Part shown: one piece after another, positions 14,479 to 16,852 of the stretch
Position numbering within the stretch: position 1 is the first letter of the stretch
How the letters are laid out: every line of letters starts with the position of its first letter
Source: CAKSQF01 sp051868045
GTDB lineage: Bacteria; Bacillota; Clostridia; Oscillospirales; CAG-272
DNA length: 16,852 nucleotides
Direction: 5' to 3'
NCBI GenBank assembly: GCA_051868045.1
Contig: JBJDZN010000069.1
Span: 1-16,852, forward strand
Position numbers and translations under genes: made by a program
Notes under the pieces: generated by a model
Told to the model about the DNA's origin: nothing
What the model saw: the letters and a program-made list of their open reading frames with translations, nothing else
Databases searched by the model: none

Positions 14479-14494
14479 CCGGAATTTATTCCGG
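14479..14494. promoter_or_regulatory. Palindrome upstream of the broken sigma gene
   Basis: CCGGAAT and ATTCCGG (14479-14485, 14488-14494) form a perfect inverted repeat around TT. It lies between the trpF promoter and the sigma pseudogene, 94 bases before the latter. It could be an operator or a small hairpin. Confidence 0.35.
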
Positions 14495-14587
14495 TTATTT
14501 TCACAAAAACTGCAAATCAAACCGCCTTTTCTGCGACTCTATGAGTACAAAACATTCTGCCGAAGCAGGCAGGGAAAGGAGCAAACC

Positions 14588-16218
14588 TTGACCGGAGAAC
14601 AAATTGCCCAGTGGTACGACTATCTGAACCATCTTGCTATATCGAAATATACCGATTGCCCTGATCTTGACGATCTGATTCAGGAAACCATGCTGGCGGC
14701 GATAAACAGCATCGAAAAAGGGCAGACCATCGACTTCCCGAAGGCGTTTCTGAAGGCGGTTCTGAACCGTAAATATAACCAGTGGCTTCGATCGAAGTAC
14801 AAAAACCGAACCGATTACCCGGATATGGAATTCTGGGGGCAGATTCCCGAGGAGGAGCCGGAGGAGGAGCAGATCGACCGTGAACTGTATGAAAAGGTTC
14901 GCCGAGAGATCGGACGGCTGACCGAGCTGTACAGGGAGTCGGTGATCCGCTACTATGTGAAGGGTCTGACGGTAGAGCAGATCGCATCCGAGCTGGGCGT
15001 CCCCAAGGGGACGGTTCTCAGTCGGCTGTCCCACGGCAGAAAGCAGGTCAAGGAAGGGTTGACACAAATGGAAAATTATTCGGAAATGAGTTGGGCGCCC
15101 AAATCAGTGCGCATCGGAATCTGGGGAGGTCCCAATGGGAAGAACGAGCCCTTCTCGCTGATTCCCGGCAGGAGCAGTATTGAAGCCAATATGCTGGTGG
15201 CGGCATACGAAAAGCCGATGAGCCTTCGGGAGGTCGCCGGAACGCTGTGAATCCCCTGCGCCTATCTGGAGCCAATCGCAGAGAAACTGGTAAACGGCGA
15301 ACTGATGGGCAGAACCCCCGGCGGTCTGGTGTATACCCGATGCTTTCTGCAAAATATCGGGATACCTTCGGCAATGTTCCTGCACAGGAGGAATATGCCG
15401 GATCCGTGGCGAAAGAGCTGTGGGAAATTTTCTGGGAATACCATAAGCCGTTGATGGAGATGCCGGAGGTGGTACCCATGAGCGATAAGCAGAAAGCGAC
15501 TCTTCTTCTGGCTTTGCTCAATCTGCGAATCGGGGACCTTCAACCTTCTGTTGAAAATCACGAGATCACTCTTCCCGAGCGTCCGGGCGGTGCCCGTTGG
15601 CTTGCCAACGTCAGCGTTCTGGATTACGGGGAACAAGCGAACGCCAAATATAACGGTTCAGGACCCTGTACGTCCTGTGAGTACTCAAAGGACGGATCGG
15701 TTTCTTACCGGACCCTTGATTACCAGTCGATCTTCGGCGATGCCCATTGGTGCTACGGTAATTACAGAAACTATGATGTTTACCGTCTGCTTGCCTCGCT
15801 GACTGTGCCCGGCATAAGCGTGGTACGGGAAAGCGACTATGAGGCGATTCCCATGTTGGAGAAGCTGCATATTCTTCGCCGAAGTGGGGACGGTTCTGCC
15901 GAACTGGATGTTCCCGCCCTTCCCCTGGAACTGTACGAGAACTGGGTTTTCGCCCGGACCGACAGCCTGAAGGAACTTAGCAATCGGCTGAGAACCCGCT
16001 TTGCTCCCGATTTGAAAAAACTCAGTCATATGACGGTCAACCGGGTTCCCGCCCATGTGGATGCCGCCGAATACTACCGTCACAACGGAGGACTGGGCTG
16101 TTATACCATGGCGCAGATGCTGGCAATCGTAGAGGCGGGACTGTTGCCCTATCCGGTGGAGGTAGGCAAAACGCCGATTATTCTGCTGGGTTATCGCACC
16201 GAGCCGAATACCCCATAA
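14588..16218 (+). pseudogene. Disrupted second ECF sigma / C-terminal-extension paralogue
   Basis: TTG 14588, with GGGAAAGGAG 6 bases upstream, begins a sigma region 2 (DLDDLIQETMLAAINSI; FLKAVLNRKYNQWLRSKYKNR) and region 4 (GLTVEQIASELGVPKGTVLSRLSHGRKQ). The linker, with NEPFSLIPG, and the winged-helix-like block EANMLVAAYEKPMSLREVAGTL match the intact paralogue at 9200-10825. A TGA at 15248-15250 stands where the paralogue has Gly (GELGIS versus GTL*IP); one change from GGA explains it. The frame then stays homologous (YLEPIAEKLVNGELM) until an A run at 15351-15354, after which homology continues in another frame to TAA 16218; loss of one A explains it. Repaired length is 543 residues against 541. 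Genes nearby use TGA as stop, so recoding is unlikely. A GTG at 15247 could restart translation, but its first 35 residues are out of the homologous frame. Confidence 0.85.
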
Positions 16219-16288
16219 GAGCAATCGCTTGCAAAAAGAGAAAAGCAGCCTTTTCCCCATAAAAACGGGATAAGACGGCGGGCTGTAC

Positions 16289-16317
16289 TTGACAAAAGAT
16301 GGGAAAAATGGTATAAT
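16289..16317 (+). promoter_or_regulatory. Perfect consensus promoter
   Basis: TTGACA (16289-16294), 17 bp, TATAAT (16312-16317), with an extended -10 TG at 16309-16310. It drives the gene starting at 16351. Confidence 0.93.
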
Positions 16318-16350
16318 GAATCCGGAAATATGACGGGAAAGGGTGAGTTT

Positions 16351-16852
16351 ATGGAGTTCTGGATTGTTTTGGTGTCGGTCCTGCTGCTGATTCTGATCTT
16401 CCCCTATCTGCGGATCGGAGTCAAACGCCTGATTCTGGCAGGGAAAATCCGCAAGGCGTGCAGATCGGAGCATATGACCCTTCGCACCCGCCCCCTCTGG
16501 TTCTTCAGAAGCAAAAACGGAAAGAAATACGATTTTTCGGTGGAAACCCGCCATCGGATTTTTGCCGTCAAGCTGTTTGCCGTGAAAAACAGACGGACCG
16601 TTTTGGTTTTCGACTCCATGGGAAGATGGCATCTGCGCAAATATCTGGCTCTTGCCGCCCATGTGGGACTTGTGCGGATGCCGTTGGATGCCAAACCCCA
16701 TCCCCTTCCCGATTATTCCTTTTATCCGGAGCAGGGGAACGGTTTCGGAAAAGCCGTCGTCCCCATTCTGCTGATTCATCCCGTCTGTATGGAATTCCGC
16801 TACGACGGCAAGGTGGTCGGATGCGGTGAATCGGTGTACGGCATTACCTTAT
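16351..16852 (+). CDS. Hypothetical membrane-anchored protein (3' truncated)
   Basis: ATG 16351, preceded by GGGAAAGGGTGAG, opens a frame that stays open to the end of the window (167 residues seen). The N-terminus EFWIVLVSVLLLILIFPYL is one transmembrane helix. A basic segment follows (GVKRLILAGKIRKACR), then a soluble part with RPLWFFRSKNGKKYDFSVET and alternating strands such as FAVKLFAVKNRRTVLVFD. The orientation would place the body in the cytoplasm by the positive-inside rule. No family is recognised. It has its own consensus promoter, so it does not depend on the pseudogene upstream. It could be a cell-envelope or secretion-linked accessory protein, but nothing here shows that. Confidence 0.8.
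   Translation, partial: MEFWIVLVSVLLLILIFPYLRIGVKRLILAGKIRKACRSEHMTLRTRPLWFFRSKNGKKYDFSVETRHRIFAVKLFAVKNRRTVLVFDSMGRWHLRKYLALAAHVGLVRMPLDAKPHPLPDYSFYPEQGNGFGKAVVPILLIHPVCMEFRYDGKVVGCGESVYGITL

Noticed and set aside
15248..15250. Alternative genetic code with TGA read as Gly
   Set aside because: The serpin, hydrolase, DUF3737, Rrf2, permease and hpt genes end naturally at TGA at the expected family lengths.
15344..15358. Programmed -1 frameshift at the A run of the sigma pseudogene
   Set aside because: The bases do not form a standard slippery heptamer, and a stop codon already ends the frame about 100 bases earlier, so two recoding events would be needed.

Overview
The window looks like chromosome of a low-to-moderate GC Gram-positive anaerobe, most likely a gut Clostridia member (Oscillospirales or Christensenellales type). 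The reasons are strong AGGAGG-type ribosome sites, several near-consensus sigma-A promoters (TTGACA, 17 bp, TATAAT, often with an extended -10), a TTG start on some genes, a secreted serpin, an Rrf2 regulator and an ECF sigma factor with a long C-terminal extension. The lineage is inferred from gene style, not from a marker gene. There is no rRNA, tRNA, CRISPR array, transposase or phage gene.

Layout. 1-273: C-terminal end of an unrecognised protein. 328-1569: serpin lipoprotein. 1699-3855: probable glycoside hydrolase with its own promoter and a long terminator. 4119-6675: a left-to-right cluster of a DUF3737 beta-helix protein, a PatB/MalY-type C-S lyase and an Rrf2 regulator with four cysteines. 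6676-6980: a gene-free stretch with two hairpins, one a 50-base near-perfect palindrome, and a consensus promoter. 6981-9018: purine salvage pair, an NCS2/AzgA-type permease followed by hypoxanthine phosphoribosyltransferase. 9200-10825: ECF sigma factor fused to a winged-helix-like segment and a large unrecognised C-terminal domain. 10908-11543 (minus): cytidylate-kinase-like protein behind a roughly 100-nt leader with alternative pairings. 11843-13786: exported transglutaminase-like protein. 13767-14378 (minus): trpF, standing alone, whose terminator hairpin lies inside the end of the converging transglutaminase gene. 14588-16218: a second, full-length copy of the ECF fusion family, broken by one stop codon and one frameshift. 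16351 to the end: start of a membrane-anchored hypothetical protein behind a perfect consensus promoter.

How the genes relate. The clear functional units are the permease plus hpt operon (import a purine base, then trap it as nucleotide) and the DUF3737-patB-rrf2 cluster (possible sulfur amino acid metabolism with a local cysteine or Fe-S-sensing regulator). The serpin, the transglutaminase-like protein and the probable glycoside hydrolase suggest interaction with host or other extracellular protein and glycan.

The strongest point of interest is the pair of ECF sigma paralogues with the same unusual C-terminal architecture. The intact copy has a palindrome and paired direct repeats just upstream. 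The second copy matches it in length (543 versus 541 codons once repaired) and appears to have died recently. No wholly new system can be proven from this sequence alone.
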